NCBI RefSeq assembly: GCF_019175285.1
Contig: NC_056527.1
Location: forward strand, 105,934,044 to 105,998,043
Length of the DNA stretch: 64,000 nucleotides
Direction: 5' to 3'
Origin: Sceloporus undulatus
Taxonomy: Eukaryota; Chordata; Lepidosauria; Squamata; Phrynosomatidae
The notes below the pieces were generated by a model, which was not told the origin of the DNA, searched no databases, and saw only the letters and a program-made list of their open reading frames with translations. This document shows, in pieces, positions 36,006 to 47,075 of this stretch (positions within the stretch are counted from its first letter, which is position 1; each line of letters begins with the position of its first letter). A program made the position numbers and the translations under genes.

Positions 36006-37230
36006 AGTAAAGGGAAGGGAAAGGAAATAGAGAAGAATGAGAGGATCAGTGTAGGTTAAAATAAAAGTGGAAAGGTAAAAGAAATAGAGAGAAGATTAAG
36101 AGGAAAATAGAGGCGATGATGAATAAAGAAAAATTTAGGAGGACCATCAGGAAGTAGAGAATATAACCATTACGAGTAAGCTGAAAATAGTATATAAGAG
36201 TTGTTTCTATAGATTTATTTCAGGCTATGTTCATACTGCTTATAACAGTGACACTGTACATCTTTTAGAAGGAAATGCCATGGATGAAACAAGTAAAATC
36301 ACAAATAATGTATCTTTGTTATCGTTATAAATGTTTTAACGATTCTTTAATAAAAATATAATAAAGAGAGAGAACTCAGGCTCTTCTAACTGACCTAACT
36401 CTGCACAAGTTTGCAGCCTAGAGGCATCCATATGTGACAAACCTCTGGAATCCATCTGTTCCCATACAGAAAACGAACTGTTCCCACAATTTCTCTTTAA
36501 TAAGCATTAAAGGGGAATAAATCATTTATTAATTCAGCTGGGTCTCGTGTCATATATGCACACTAAGGCACCACAAAAGTTCCTTTTCCTACAAGATTAT
36601 GACCCTTCCAACTAAAGACAAATTTGATAGGAAAGACCCACTCATTTGATGGACAGTGACCACAAGCAAGTGTGCGCACACAGCAGAGCCACAGAGAACT
36701 AACTCCCCAATGGCTCTGTGGGTGCTGATGTGGTGAAAGATGAGAATGTCACCATCAAATCCAGAAGTAAAACACAGCAACTCTCTAGCCATAAATGTTT
36801 GCTTTTCCCTTGTTCCTCTGTGTGTTTCACATATTTTTTTCCCGTAATTCTTTTGGGAACTCCCATAACTTAATTTTAGGATTATCTCTTATGACATGAA
36901 TCACAGTTTCATCATTTTCCTCAGATGGCAAGACTTTGATATGTGAAATAATGAAAGGGACAATTGAAGTCTGTCGCCACATTTTGGAGTTTCAACACAA
37001 CTTCATAATTGCCAAAATGGCTGTGTTAAAGCATTTTGGGTACATGAAACATAAGCAATATATGCATGCACCCAAAGTGCTATACCTTCCAAAATAATAT
37101 CATTTTTTACTTGCATGCACAAAATTAGTGCCTAGGTGGCAACTCAAGTCTGGAAGCACCACCATAGTCTAATATTTTTAAAGTCATTTGGTTCAAAACA
37201 AAATATGATGATGTGAGGAAGGGAGATTTG
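36006..37230. other. Non-coding, nothing recognised
   Basis: AT-rich with purine stretches near 36010-36130. No gene or repeat family could be supported. Confidence 0.4.
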
Positions 37231-37234
37231 ATTA

Positions 37235-37345
37235 ATATGTTCTCTCTATGAATCTCTAGGTCCTCCAGTGTGTTTGTAGCTCCTTCAAGGCAGTTCTATG
37301 GTCAGTGTCTGTTGGACCACAGAGTTGCACTGGAGGACCTAGAGA
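37235..37345. repeat. Short palindromic MITE-like element
   Basis: The left arm CTCTATGAATCTCTAGGTCC and the right arm GGACCTAGAGATTCCTGAGA are inverted repeats. It is related to the elements at 10380 and 22150. Confidence 0.6.
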
Positions 37346-38031
37346 TTCCTGAGAGATATCCACTCAGGTGAAAACATGGTGTTTTTGTTATTTGCGGTTT
37401 TCCCATATTCACGGGGGTCTTGTGCCCCTAAACCTATGTGGAGGGACAAGTGTATGTGGGAACCTTGCAGGTTTTTGTGGATTGATGGCTCATCAGCGGG
37501 TTCTGATGCAAGCAACTACCTTCTATACATATTCGCGCACACACACACACAGAGTCGGCCCAGTCTTATACACAGATTTTTTATACATGGATTCAAGCAT
37601 TCACAGTTTGAAAATATTAAAAAAAAAAGAGTATAAATTTCAAATATCAAACCTTGATGTTCCATTTTTTTAATAAGGGATACCATTTTGCTATGCCATT
37701 ATATTTAATGGGTCTTGAGCATCCACAGATTTTATTATCCACGGGGGATCTTGGAACTAAACCCCAGTGTAGAACAAGGGTCCAGTGTACACATATACAC
37801 AAACCCACATACCACCCATCATGGCAGAGGAGCGGTGCCAGAACAAGAGAGAATTTTCCTTGCCAAGGGTTCTATTTCTTGCTATTGATCTTTGTTTACA
37901 TTGTTGCCCCGGAGATCCCAGGTGGTTCTGAACCCAACAGTTGTTCTGGCCTGGCTTATGGGCTTGGGCCAAAGGTCAGCGGTCAACTGATTCGGACAGG
38001 GTCCTTTTCAGCTTGGGTTGTTGCTGGCACC

Positions 38032-38278
38032 ATGCCCAAAATGCCTAGAGGTGTTTGCAAAGTGAGTGGGCTGGAGGAGGAGGAGGAGGAGGAGGAAGGG
38101 GGAGAGGTCAACCGTGGGGAGGGGGCTTGTGTGACTGACCATCCCAAGTTAATTGGGTCTTGTTTTCTCTCTCCTTGGCAGTCGTTCAAGATGAAGGACC
38201 ACAAACGCTCCAGAGGTCCTGAGACCCCCAGGTCTTCTCCGATCAAGAATGAAAATCCAGGGTCTCCTGAGATGTAAG

Positions 38279-38326
<48 letters not shown>

Positions 38327-39166
38327 TTTCAAACCCTAGCAGATATCAAGGGATCACTGGGAAGAGCATCCATGGATCTTGGGGGGGGGGGGGGTTGTAT
38401 GTGTGTGTCCTGGAACCAGACACGCTTGACTCTGTGGATTACAGACTGAGTGCTGACTGTTCAGTTATTCTAGATGCTATTTAGAGACACTGAACGGATA
38501 CAGACAAGGACTTAGTAAAAGTTAATCAACAATTTATTGAGGGAAATCAAGTATATATATAACATACACACATAGACACACAGACAAGAACTAAGAAATT
38601 TAGTTTAGGAGTAGAGATAAGATTCCAGAGACAGATTTAAAGGTTATATTACCTGTTCATTAAGGTTATTAAGGTTTTGTTTCTATAGCACTGTGAATTT
38701 ACACNNNNNNNNNNNNNNNNNNNNNNNNNNNNNNNNNNNNNNNNNNNNNNNNNNNNNNNNNNNNNNNNNNNNNNNNNNNNNNNNNNNNNNNNNNNNNNNN
38801 NNNNNNNNNNNNNNNNNNNNNNNNNNNNNNNNNNNNNNNNNNNNNNNNNNNNNNNNNNNNNNNNNNNNNNNNNNNNNNNNNNNNNNNNNNNNNNNNNNNN
38901 NNNNNNNNNNNNNNNNNNNNNNNNNNNNNNNNNNNNNNNNNNNNNNNNNNNNNNNNNNNNNNNNNNNNNNNNNNNNNNNNNNNNNNNNNNNNNNNNNNNN
39001 NNNNNNNNNNNNNNNNNNNNNNNNNNNNNNNNNNNNNNNNNNNNNNNNNNNNNNNNNNNNNNNNNNNNNNNNNNNNNNNNNNNNNNNNNNNNNNNNNNNN
39101 NNNNCAGAGACAAGAGATGAACTGGGCACTTCTCAGACCACTGCAGGGAAGCAAACCTCTAAGCCA
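38032..39166 (+). CDS. Upstream copy of exons 1-3 of the unrecognised gene
   Basis: Exon 1 copy 38032-38061 (ATG to GTGAGT donor), exon 2 copy 38182-38273 (92 bases, GTAAGT donor) and the 3' part of the exon 3 copy up to 39166 (GTAAGT donor) all keep open frames and splice signals. The exon 3 acceptor would lie in the N gap. Exon 3 ends in phase 0 and exon 2 starts in phase 0, so copy-1 exon 3 could splice in frame to copy-2 exon 2. These exons may serve as an alternative start, a longer isoform, or be unused. Against copy 2, exon 2 shows eight differences in 92 bases, six changing residues. Confidence 0.5.
38705..39104. other. Assembly gap, 400 N, in duplication copy 1
   Basis: Exactly 400 N, a placeholder length. 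In copy 2 the equivalent stretch (about 40585-41297) is about 715 bases and contains a reversed Sauria-type SINE, so the missing piece is probably longer than 400. Confidence 0.95.
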
Positions 39167-39446
39167 GTAAGTAAAAATGCCAGTCCTGAAGGCCCACAGG
39201 TTCTCCCCCTCTGCTGTCATTCCCTATCAATGCACCCCTTTGCACAAAGTTTCCCTGAAACAAAGACAAAGCTAAAACACTGATTCCAAAAGTTAAAAAA
39301 ATGAATGCAATACTAGCTACTAGCATTAAGACACAAATAAAAACAGCATCATTTTAAAACAGCATCCCTTTTATTAAATGGGAAAGAGCAAAATTTGCTC
39401 CCCCTGTTGATATATGTATGTATGTATGTATTTTCACACACAAACA

Positions 39447-41453
39447 CACACACACACACACGGAGTCGGCCCTTCTTATACACAGATTTTTATACATTGA
39501 TTCAAGCATTCACAGTTTGAAAATATTAAAGAAAAGAGTATAAATTTCAAATATCAAACCTTGATGTTCCATTTTTTTAATAAGGGATACCATTTTGCTA
39601 TGCCATTATATTTAATGGGCCTTGAGCATCCACAGATTTTGTTATCCACGGGGGATCTTGGAACTAAACCCCAGTGTAAAACAAGGGTCCAATGTACACA
39701 TATACGCAAACCCACACACCACCCATCATGGCAGAGGAGCGGTGCCAGAACAAGAGAGAATTTTCCTTGCCAAGGATTCCATTTCTTGCTATTGATCTTT
39801 GTTTACATTGTTGCCCCGGAGATCCCAGGTGGTTCTGAACCCAACCGTTATTCTGGCCTGGCTTCTAGGCTTGGGCCAAAGGTCAGAGGTCAACCATTTC
39901 AGACAGGGTCCTTTTCAGCTTAAGTTGTTGCTGGCACCATGCCCAAAATGCCTAGAGGTGTTTGCAAAGTGAGTGGGCTGGAGGAGGAGGAAGAGGAGGA
40001 AGAGGAGGAAGAAGAGGGGAGAGGTCAAGTCTGGGGAGGGGGCTTGTGTGAGTGACCATCCCAAGTTAATTGGGTCTGGTTTTCTCTCTCCTTGGCAGTC
40101 GTTCAAGAAGAAGGACCACAAGCACTCCAGAGGCCCTGAGACCCTCGGGTCTTCTCCGATCAAGAATGGAAATCCAGGGTCTCTTGAGATGTAAGTTCCT
40201 TTTTCTTTCTCAAACCCTAGCAGATATCAAGGGATCACTGGGAAGAGCATCCATGGATCTTGGGGGGGGGGGGGGGTTGTATGTGTGTGTCTTGGAACCA
40301 GACACGCTTGAATCCGTGGATTACAGACTGAGTGCTGACTGTTCGGGTATTCCAGATGCTATTCAGAGACACTGAATGGATACAGACAAGGACTAAGTAA
40401 AAGTTAATTAACAATTTATTGAGGGAAATCAAGCATATATATAACATACACACATAGACACACAGACAAGAACTAAGAAATTTAGTTTGGGAGTAGAGAT
40501 ATGATTCCAGAGGCAGATTTAAAGGTTATATTATCTGTCCATTAAGGTTATTAAGGTTTTGTTTCTATAGCACTGTGAATTTACACAGCGCTGTACATAC
40601 TATTCAAATAGATAAAAAATAAATCTGCCTATGGCATACATACATCACACATAATTAAATAATACATATTGATTCATGTTAACATTCAATAAAATAGGGC
40701 AGACAAGAATTTAAAATAACATCAGATAACAATCATGCAACGCCTGGGAATGCTTCCCTGGACAGTATAGTCTTCAACTCAGTTTTGAAGCTGGTTAAAG
40801 AGGTGATGAATGAATCTTGCCACGATAGGTTTGCTCTTAGAAAGTCTGGAACCACTTGAAGGCACACAACGATGATAACAACAATGGAAAGGTATATTGA
40901 GGCGTTGTTGTTGTTGTGTGCTTTTGAGTTGTTTCCCACTTATGGCAACCATCCACTGAATCTGTCAAAGGTTTTCTTTGCAAGATTTCCTCAGAGGGGT
41001 TTTTGCGATGGCCATGCTCTGAAGCTGAGAGAGTGTGACTCACTCAAAGTCACACCAGTGGTTTTCCATGGCCGAGTCAGGAAAACACTGAAAATGAACA
41101 GATCTTGGACAGGGGTGAATGCATGTGTCCTTGCAACTTCCAAAAGTAAGGTTTTTGAAGTGTTAATGCTTGGTGTACATGATGCTTCACCTCTTCATCA
41201 GTGGCAATTTCTTGCCTTCCATTTCAGGGTCATAGACTTACAAATGGTCTGATGTTTCATGGTCTTTTACTCCCCCCACCCACCCCTTTCAGACTTACAG
41301 AGACAAGAGATGAACTGGGCACTTCTCAGACCACTGCAGGGAAGCAAACTTCTAAGCCAGTAAGTAAAAGTGCCAGTCCTGAAGGCCCACAGGTTCTCCC
41401 CCTCTGCTGTCATTCCCTATCAATGCACCCCTTTGCACAAAGTTTCCCTGAAA
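39447..41453 (+). repeat. Duplication copy 2 (contains exons 1-3)
   Basis: Second copy of the segmental duplication, separated from copy 1 by about 186 bases of unrelated sequence. It starts at the CA run before CGGAGTCGGCCC and ends at TTTCCCTGAAA. It is continuous (no gap) and leads directly into exon 4. Confidence 0.85.
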
Positions 41454-44400
41454 AAGGCTAAGTTTCTCTAGCCTGCCTACCTCCAGGTCTTTGGGTGGAA
41501 AAGTCCACTTAGAGCCATCAGGTTGGCTGGACTATTGGAGGGGGGGGGGTTGTGTGCCTGGCCATCCCAAGTTTTCTGGTGTGCCTCATTTATCTCTCAT
41601 TTATCCATTGCAGTGGCTGAAAAAACAGCTGGGAAATCTCTTTAGCTGCTGGAAGCTCCCCAAATCATCTACTGCAACAAGGTCTGTGTGTGTCTAACCT
41701 GGGTGTGTGGTTTTTTGTTGTTGCATGCCTTCAAGTTCTCTGGACTTATGGCAATCCTAAGGTAACACTATCATGGGGGGTTCTTGGCAAGATTCCTTCA
41801 GAAGAGGTGTGCCATTGCCATCCCCTGAGGCTGGGAGAGTGTGACTTGCCCAACTTCCTATGGAAAAGATTTTTTAAAGAAATTTGAACAGCAATTTGTT
41901 ACGTTGTATTATCACGTGAAATCAAAACTAGTGGACTTCTGTATATCCAAGCTTGCAACATAGTTTTTAAAAGGCTCTGTTAGTGTTGTTCCATTGCTCT
42001 TTTATTTTGAACAGCTCTCTCTGTCAGGAAGTTCTTCCTAATCTTGAGATGGAATCTTTTTTCCTGTGACTCGCATCCATTGCTCCATTGTGTCCCATTC
42101 TCTGGAGCAGCAGAAAACAAACTTGCTCCAACCTCAATATGACACCCTTCCAAATATTTAACTTCCTAAACTTTGGTCCTCCAAATGGCTTGGACTTTAG
42201 ATCCCCAGAGATCTTGGCTCTTGATCCTATGGGCAACAGCTTCTGGGAGTTGAAGTCCAAAGCACCTGATGGACTAAAAACCCACTGACTGAGTGGGTTT
42301 TATAACCCCCCCCCCTTTCTCCTTGCCCAGGACTAACCAAGCTTTAAGTCTGGTCCACCAACATCTTTATTGAGGCATCAATCCATAATTCTTAGAAAAG
42401 CAAGCCTAAACGTTACCTGCAAAATCTTCACCAGCCATTTCAGAACTTGGGATGAAGGAAAAAGCAGAGAAGTCTAATAGCAATAGCAAGTACATTTCTA
42501 TACCGCTTACCAGTGTACTAAGCAGTTTAGAATTTATCACACAGGATGGATTTCTTTTAATTTCAAATGAAAAGAAAGTGGGGCCAGAACGCATTCACGT
42601 GTTTGCTAGTTCAGCGAATTTACGTGAATTCGAATTGCATTCGAACTGACTTCCCATTGCCCAAAAATAGCTTGCCATTGCCCAAAACTACGTGTGATCA
42701 CCTCTCACGCAATAACGTGAAACCCCATGATTGTGTTCGGATTGCCATTGGATTATACTTCCAATTTCCTTTGTCTGATAATGTCCAAAGTGTAAGCTAA
42801 ATACACTTAGCCTAAGAATTGTCCCTCAGATGATGAAACTGGGGGGGAGGGGGGGGGGTTGCCAGTGATACGCATCCAAAAAGGTTGGAAGAGTCAAGAT
42901 TTGGTTTAATTCATTGATGACCTAGCTTCTTCCTTCCTTCCCTCCTTCCTTCCTTCCTTCCTCCACAATGGGAAAATCTTTGCCTTTTACGATAAATGAT
43001 TTCCCCCCCCATCAGTATTTACCTTTCTCACAACTTTTATTAGTGTTTCCAGATGGCGTGTGTGTGTATTGAGGAGTGGGGCTGCTGCACCCCAGGAACA
43101 AACCTTTCTGTGACCTGGACATTGACATGACCAGAAGAATTACTTCCACAGAGTGGCATTAAGTTACATCCCTCCCAAAGTATTTTGTGAGACAATAAGG
43201 AAGGATTTGGCAGTACTAGCCCTGAGGATTCCTGGCCTAAGAAAACCCTCTGGCCATTATCACACGGGCACAATTGGAAGTTTAAAGAGGAAGCAATGCA
43301 AGGTCATTCAGGACTTAGGGACACATTCCCAGCTGCTCCAATCAGAAGAGAATCCAGCGTGTATGGTGTCTTCAATATCCCCACTTCAACAAATGCAAGC
43401 ACACTGCTCCTTGGGAATCTTTTTATATTTCCATTCAATGTAGTTGGTTTTCATTGTCTAGAATCATAGGGCTATAAAAGCCCTATGAAGAAGAGGTTGA
43501 GTTATTGCATCAGTAGGTGTGAGATCTGGGATCCTCAGACCAGTAATCCACAAGGAAACGTATTCCAAAGAAAGAAAGTTTATTGTAGAAGTAAGCCAGA
43601 AGTGATCCATTAACACATTTTTGCAGAATTTGAGGGCTACAGGAAAAAATGTCTACTTTTACACCCTCCCAGCCCCTCCTTCTCCAACCCAGTTGTATTC
43701 CCACACCACACACACCTTGCTATGGCAATCAAGACTTTCTCAGGAAGGACTGTAACCTTGGAAGCCAGATGCTGCTATACCAGCCTTATCACTAACATTC
43801 CAAGCTTCCTAGCTAGGCCTCTTCAGCAGGCCACTATCTATTAAACTTTTCTACTCTCTACCAACCTCCTCCCCTTATAATATCCATAGACAGAACAGTA
43901 ATATGAACAGTTATAAGGAAGAATATATATGTATGAATTACCATTATAACTGAACTCAAATGACTGGTTCTGATAGTAGGACTGGAATCACTTTATCTTT
44001 TGTTTGTGAGTTGTCTGTTTTACTGCACTTGCCTTCCCTTTGTCAGGTGTTTTTAATCACCCCTCTTTTTCTCCCCCAGGTTTCCAGAGACAGGAAATGT
44101 CTGTGCTGATGATATGGCCACATCGCAGGGTTCAGTGGCGCCTCCTCCCTCGGTCTCAGTAAGTACATGTGGAAGTCCTGGGTTGTTCAGTGGTTAGAGG
44201 CCTCCATATACATTCTATCTTTCTCTTCTTAGGGGTCTGAGCCATTGGAAGACCTTCCTACAGCTACTGGAGTCAGGGAACAAGACAGTGCCAAAGATGT
44301 CTGTGCTGATATGGCCACATCGCAGGGTTCAGTGGCACCTCCTCCCTCGATCTCAGTAAGTACATGTGGCAGTCCTGGGTTGTTCAGTGGTTAGAGGCAT

Positions 44401-46418
44401 CCATATATGTTCTACCTTTCTCTTGTTAGGGGTCTGAGCCATTGGAAGACCTTCCTACAGCTACTAGAAACAGGGGACGACACAATGCCAATGTGAATCA
44501 CTCCCAAAGGTACCTATGTACTGGAAAAATCTATGCATGCTTAAAATCGCAACACAATGGCTGCCAAAAGGGAATCCCTTGCCTTTCCCCTAGCTGAGTT
44601 TCTGTTTGTTCTGTTATTTTGTCTTTTTTGTCTTCACAGAATTCAGACAGAATCTGCGGAGATGGGTACATTTAATCCCAATGCACCCGTCATATTTCAG
44701 GTAGTTACATGGGGTCTCTCCCTTCTCCCCTTTCTTTGCAAAAAGGTAATTAGGATCAGGACGAACTAAAGACCACCTCTTTGCACCCAATGTACACTCT
44801 TTCACTTCTCCTCCCGTTATTTATAGGATTTTATTAGATTTGCTTTATTTAACCTTGTGTGTTTTATGTATGTGTTTTTTAACTTTTTAATTAATTTTAT
44901 ATGAATTCAAGGAGTGACTCAGTTTTATCTCTGTATGTATCTTGCTATTATGTATATTATATTTGATATGGTCAGATGACTAATCACTAAACGTTGTTGT
45001 TATGTATAGGATTTAGACAGTGAAGAAATGGAAGATACGTATTATCCTTCATTCTGTTCACAGAGGTAATGTGTTCTCAACTGGGAGGACTGAAAATACA
45101 ATTATTTCATATGCTATTGTTGATGGTTGCCCTGAGTGGCACAAAAAGGTGCCTTGTGGTTTCCCAGTTTCAACGGTATGTCTGGCAAAGAGGGACATTT
45201 ATCTTGTTTGTCCTCTGACCGTTGAGAAACCATCCCTTCCAACTCATGTCTCTCTCTTGCCCTTCCCTTTCATTAAATAATATATAAATAATTAAAACTC
45301 TGATGGTTGCCACTCGAAATCTCACCTCTTTGTGTTTCTCCACACAGCACCCAAGATGAATGTCTTCTGTTCCCTTCCGATGGCTGTCCTTTGTCGTCAC
45401 ACGAAGTAAGATGCTGAGTTCCCTGGAAAAATTCCAAAACTCACTAGCTCCACCAAGAAGGCATCTTCCTTCTCAGGGCACTTAAAGTAGGACACCTCTT
45501 CCCTAAACCTAATAATTATCTAATTTCCCCCCTCTATTTTTGTTCCCTGACAGATGAAATCACATGTACATGGACTGTGCAAACTGTACCTTTCCAACCC
45601 TTTAAAGGCATGGAAAGCAGCAGACATTGTTGCCGAGAAACATCTGGACATCTTTATAGAGCATGTATTGGAAGGAAACGGAACGTAAATGGATTCTTTC
45701 TTCCTCTTCTCTTCTCAAACAAATGCCCGGGGTCCTGGGGTTCTCCTTTTTGTAGTAGCCCAATAAGGATGTGATTTCTCGTTTCTTCTATTTCTTTTGG
45801 CAGTGAATGTGAGATAGCATTTTTGGGAGTCCTAGACTCACCCAAATGCAATGTGGATAAAATGGCATGCCTCTTGATTTGCCAGATTCGTGGGGGACCT
45901 TGCTCTTTTCCTGTTCCGGCGGGGAAAGAGTCTCAGATGAAGGTAACGAGACCATTTCCTCACAATGTCTGTCCTGATCGGCCACAAGAGGTGTCCCCTT
46001 ATTGAGCCTAGAATGTCCTTCTCTCATCAGATAACAGCAATCAAACTTCTTGGGCGAATGGTACGTTACATCGAACAGCCAGAGAGGCTTGACAAATGGA
46101 TCCTTGACTTTTTTATCATCTTTTCGATTGTCGCGACAAACCAAGTCATGCCTGGGGCTTCATGTCACACCAGTGACTGGACACGAAAGTAAGATGTGTT
46201 TCTTCCTTCTTTCTGGGGAAGAAATGGTCAGTGGTTTCCATTTCACTTGATGAGATTAGATATAGGAATATAAATCCTACAAGCTTTTCCGTCAACCTAT
46301 GGTGATGTGACAATTGTTGTCTGTTCTCTGCAGAGAAGCATCTGATATAATTAAGATCATAAACAGGAAATGGAAGGTGCTTAACTCTGTATTCTTGAAG
46401 TATTGTGCCTTTCATTAG
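39939..46418 (+). CDS. Unrecognised multi-exon protein gene, 14 exons, 408 aa
   Basis: Exons: 39939-39968, 40099-40190, 41293-41359, 41614-41681, 44080-44158, 44233-44355, 44430-44509, 44640-44700, 45010-45065, 45348-45405, 45554-45684, 45804-45942, 46031-46188, 46334-46418. All have GT donors and AG acceptors; they sum to 1227 bases with one open frame, exon phases mostly alternating 0 and 2. ATG sits in CACCATGC. Residues about 1-240 are polar and probably disordered, with a Trp/Cys-bearing basic segment (WLKKQLGNLFSCWK) from exon 4 and two copies of ATSQGSVAPPPS and GSEPLEDLPTAT. Residues about 240-408 (exons 11-14) look helical, e.g. KAADIVAEKHLDIFIEHVLE and ITAIKLLGRMVRYIEQPERL. I recognise no family; HEAT-type (maestro-like) helices are a guess only. 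The stop is the last triplet of exon 14. Exons 1-3 are duplicated upstream. Confidence 0.75.
40862..41090 (-). repeat. Sauria-type SINE, reverse, in intron 2
   Basis: Reversed tail GTTGTTGTTGTGTGCTTTTG, GCAAGATTTCCTCAGAGGGG, GAAGCTGAGAGAGTGTGAC and GGTTTTCCATGGCC are in order. It ends short of the tRNA-like head. A forward tail fragment (CACTTGAAGGCACACAACG) lies just before it at 40850-40870. Confidence 0.75.
41710..41865 (-). repeat. Sauria-type SINE fragment, reverse, in intron 4
   Basis: GTTGTTGCATGCCTTCAAG, ATGGCAATCCTAAGGTAAC, GGCAAGATTCCTTCAGAAG and GAGAGTGTGACTTGCCC follow the reversed family order. Confidence 0.7.
42000..42290 (-). repeat. CR1 fragment (reverse) followed by a short MITE piece
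   Basis: GTCAGGAAGTTCTTCCTAAT, TGGAGCAGCAGAAAACAAAC and CAATATGACACCCTTCC are the reversed CR1 3' region to about 42165. Then CTAAACTTTGGTCCTCC ... CTTCTGGGAGTTGAAGTCC follows, resembling a dispersed hAT-derived fragment that recurs near 61895-61975 and 62165-62225. Confidence 0.65.
42570..42795. repeat. Possible MITE rich in ACGTG/CACGT motifs, in intron 4
   Basis: ACGCATTCACGTG, TTTACGTGAATTCG and AACGTGAAACCCC recur with palindromic pieces in a region whose CpG content stands out from the AT-rich flanks. Borders and family are unknown. Confidence 0.35.
42900..44079. other. Rest of intron 4: microsatellites, nothing else recognised
   Basis: G runs near 42841-42859 and (TTCC)n near 42930-42962 are visible. 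No additional exon with a consistent phase was found between 41681 and 44080, but a small one could be missed. Confidence 0.4.
44097..44473 (+). repeat. ~200-bp tandem duplication spanning exons 5-7
   Basis: The unit ATGTCTGTGCTGAT...(exon 5 end)...GTAAGTACATGTGG...TTAG GGGTCTGAGCCATTGGAAG...ACAGCTACT occurs at 44097 and again from 44297, with a 3-base difference and about nine substitutions over 175 bases. The second unit's exon-5-like part is joined without an intron to the first unit's exon 6, giving the chimeric 123-base exon 44233-44355. Confidence 0.9.
45554..46418 (+). CDS. Helical C-terminal block of the unrecognised gene (exons 11-14)
   Basis: Exons of 131, 139, 158 and 85 bases with phases 0/2/0/2 encode about 170 residues of alternating hydrophobic pattern: MKSHVHGLCKLYLSNPLKAW, DKMACLLICQIRGGPC, LDKWILDFFIIFSIVATNQV, EASDIIKIINRKWKVLNSVF. 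This is the part with the strongest look of a folded domain and the best query for a search. It has no signal peptide; the FFIIFSIV stretch is too short and context-bound to call a membrane segment with confidence. Confidence 0.75.
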
Positions 46419-46530
46419 GTGAGTTATAGAATCATTAGTTGGGAGAATGTCCATTTGAAATATTACAGCATTCAAAAGGGGAGATGGCCAAGTAAAAAAA
46501 AAACCAATTGCTTTCTCTGTTCTTTTCTAG

Positions 46531-47075
46531 GAAAACAATCCCCCCACAGGACTGAAAGGCCATCACTTCTGGGTGATGCCATGACCCCAAAGGGAAGTTC
46601 AGATTTGCAGGCTTCCAGAGGGAACTCAAGCCCCAGCTGAGTAGAGAAGTCTCCTCTTAGGACTCTCTGTTGTGTTTGGAGGAGGAGAAAGATGCCATCA
46701 CATGTAAAGATGTACAGTCATCCCTCTGATTTCATGGGGTAACCGTTTCAGGAGCCCCTGCATATTTGAAAATTCTCTTTATTCAAGTTCCCCTCCTTCC
46801 CTTCTTCTTTTGCCTCCCCACTGCATTACTGCATTGCTGTGTCTTTGCTTATTATTGCACTGGTATGATATTATGGTATTTTTATTTTTGTAAGTATTGC
46901 TTTCTAGGTTGGATTATGGCTAGCCTTATGTTAATGCAACGTTTCTTATTTATTACTGAATTTCATGTTCATAGTAACTTGTGTATTTACTATACTGTCA
47001 TACACTTTGCTGTGTTTTTGCCCCCTAACCTGTGAATCTAAGGGCTGAAAAATAAATCTGTGCCCATCTTTAAAC
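46531..47075 (+). other. 3'UTR exon of the unrecognised gene with poly(A) signal
   Basis: A strong acceptor (CTCTGTTCTTTTCTAG) ends at 46530. AATAAA lies at 47051-47056, followed within about 60 bases by a TG-rich stretch (GGTTTTGTGTGTTTGTGTTG) suited to a downstream cleavage element. Because the stop ends exactly at the previous exon border, the junction should not trigger nonsense-mediated decay. Confidence 0.65.

Larger units (their letters stand above)
37535..39260 (+). repeat. Duplication copy 1 (contains exon 1-3 copies and an assembly gap)
   Basis: This unit matches 39447-41453 in order: CA run, AGTCGGCCC with a reversed Tigger-like MITE, exon 1 copy, exon 2 copy, poly-G run, intron, then (after the 400-N gap) the exon 3 copy. 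Copy 1 has an expanded (TTTC)n at 38281-38326 that copy 2 lacks. Eye counts give about 4% differences over roughly 365 intronic bases. Confidence 0.85.

Noticed and set aside
43475-43900. A long terminal repeat
   Set aside because: A TG-start and TTTATTG phrase drew attention, but no paired terminus, target duplication or internal viral region was found.
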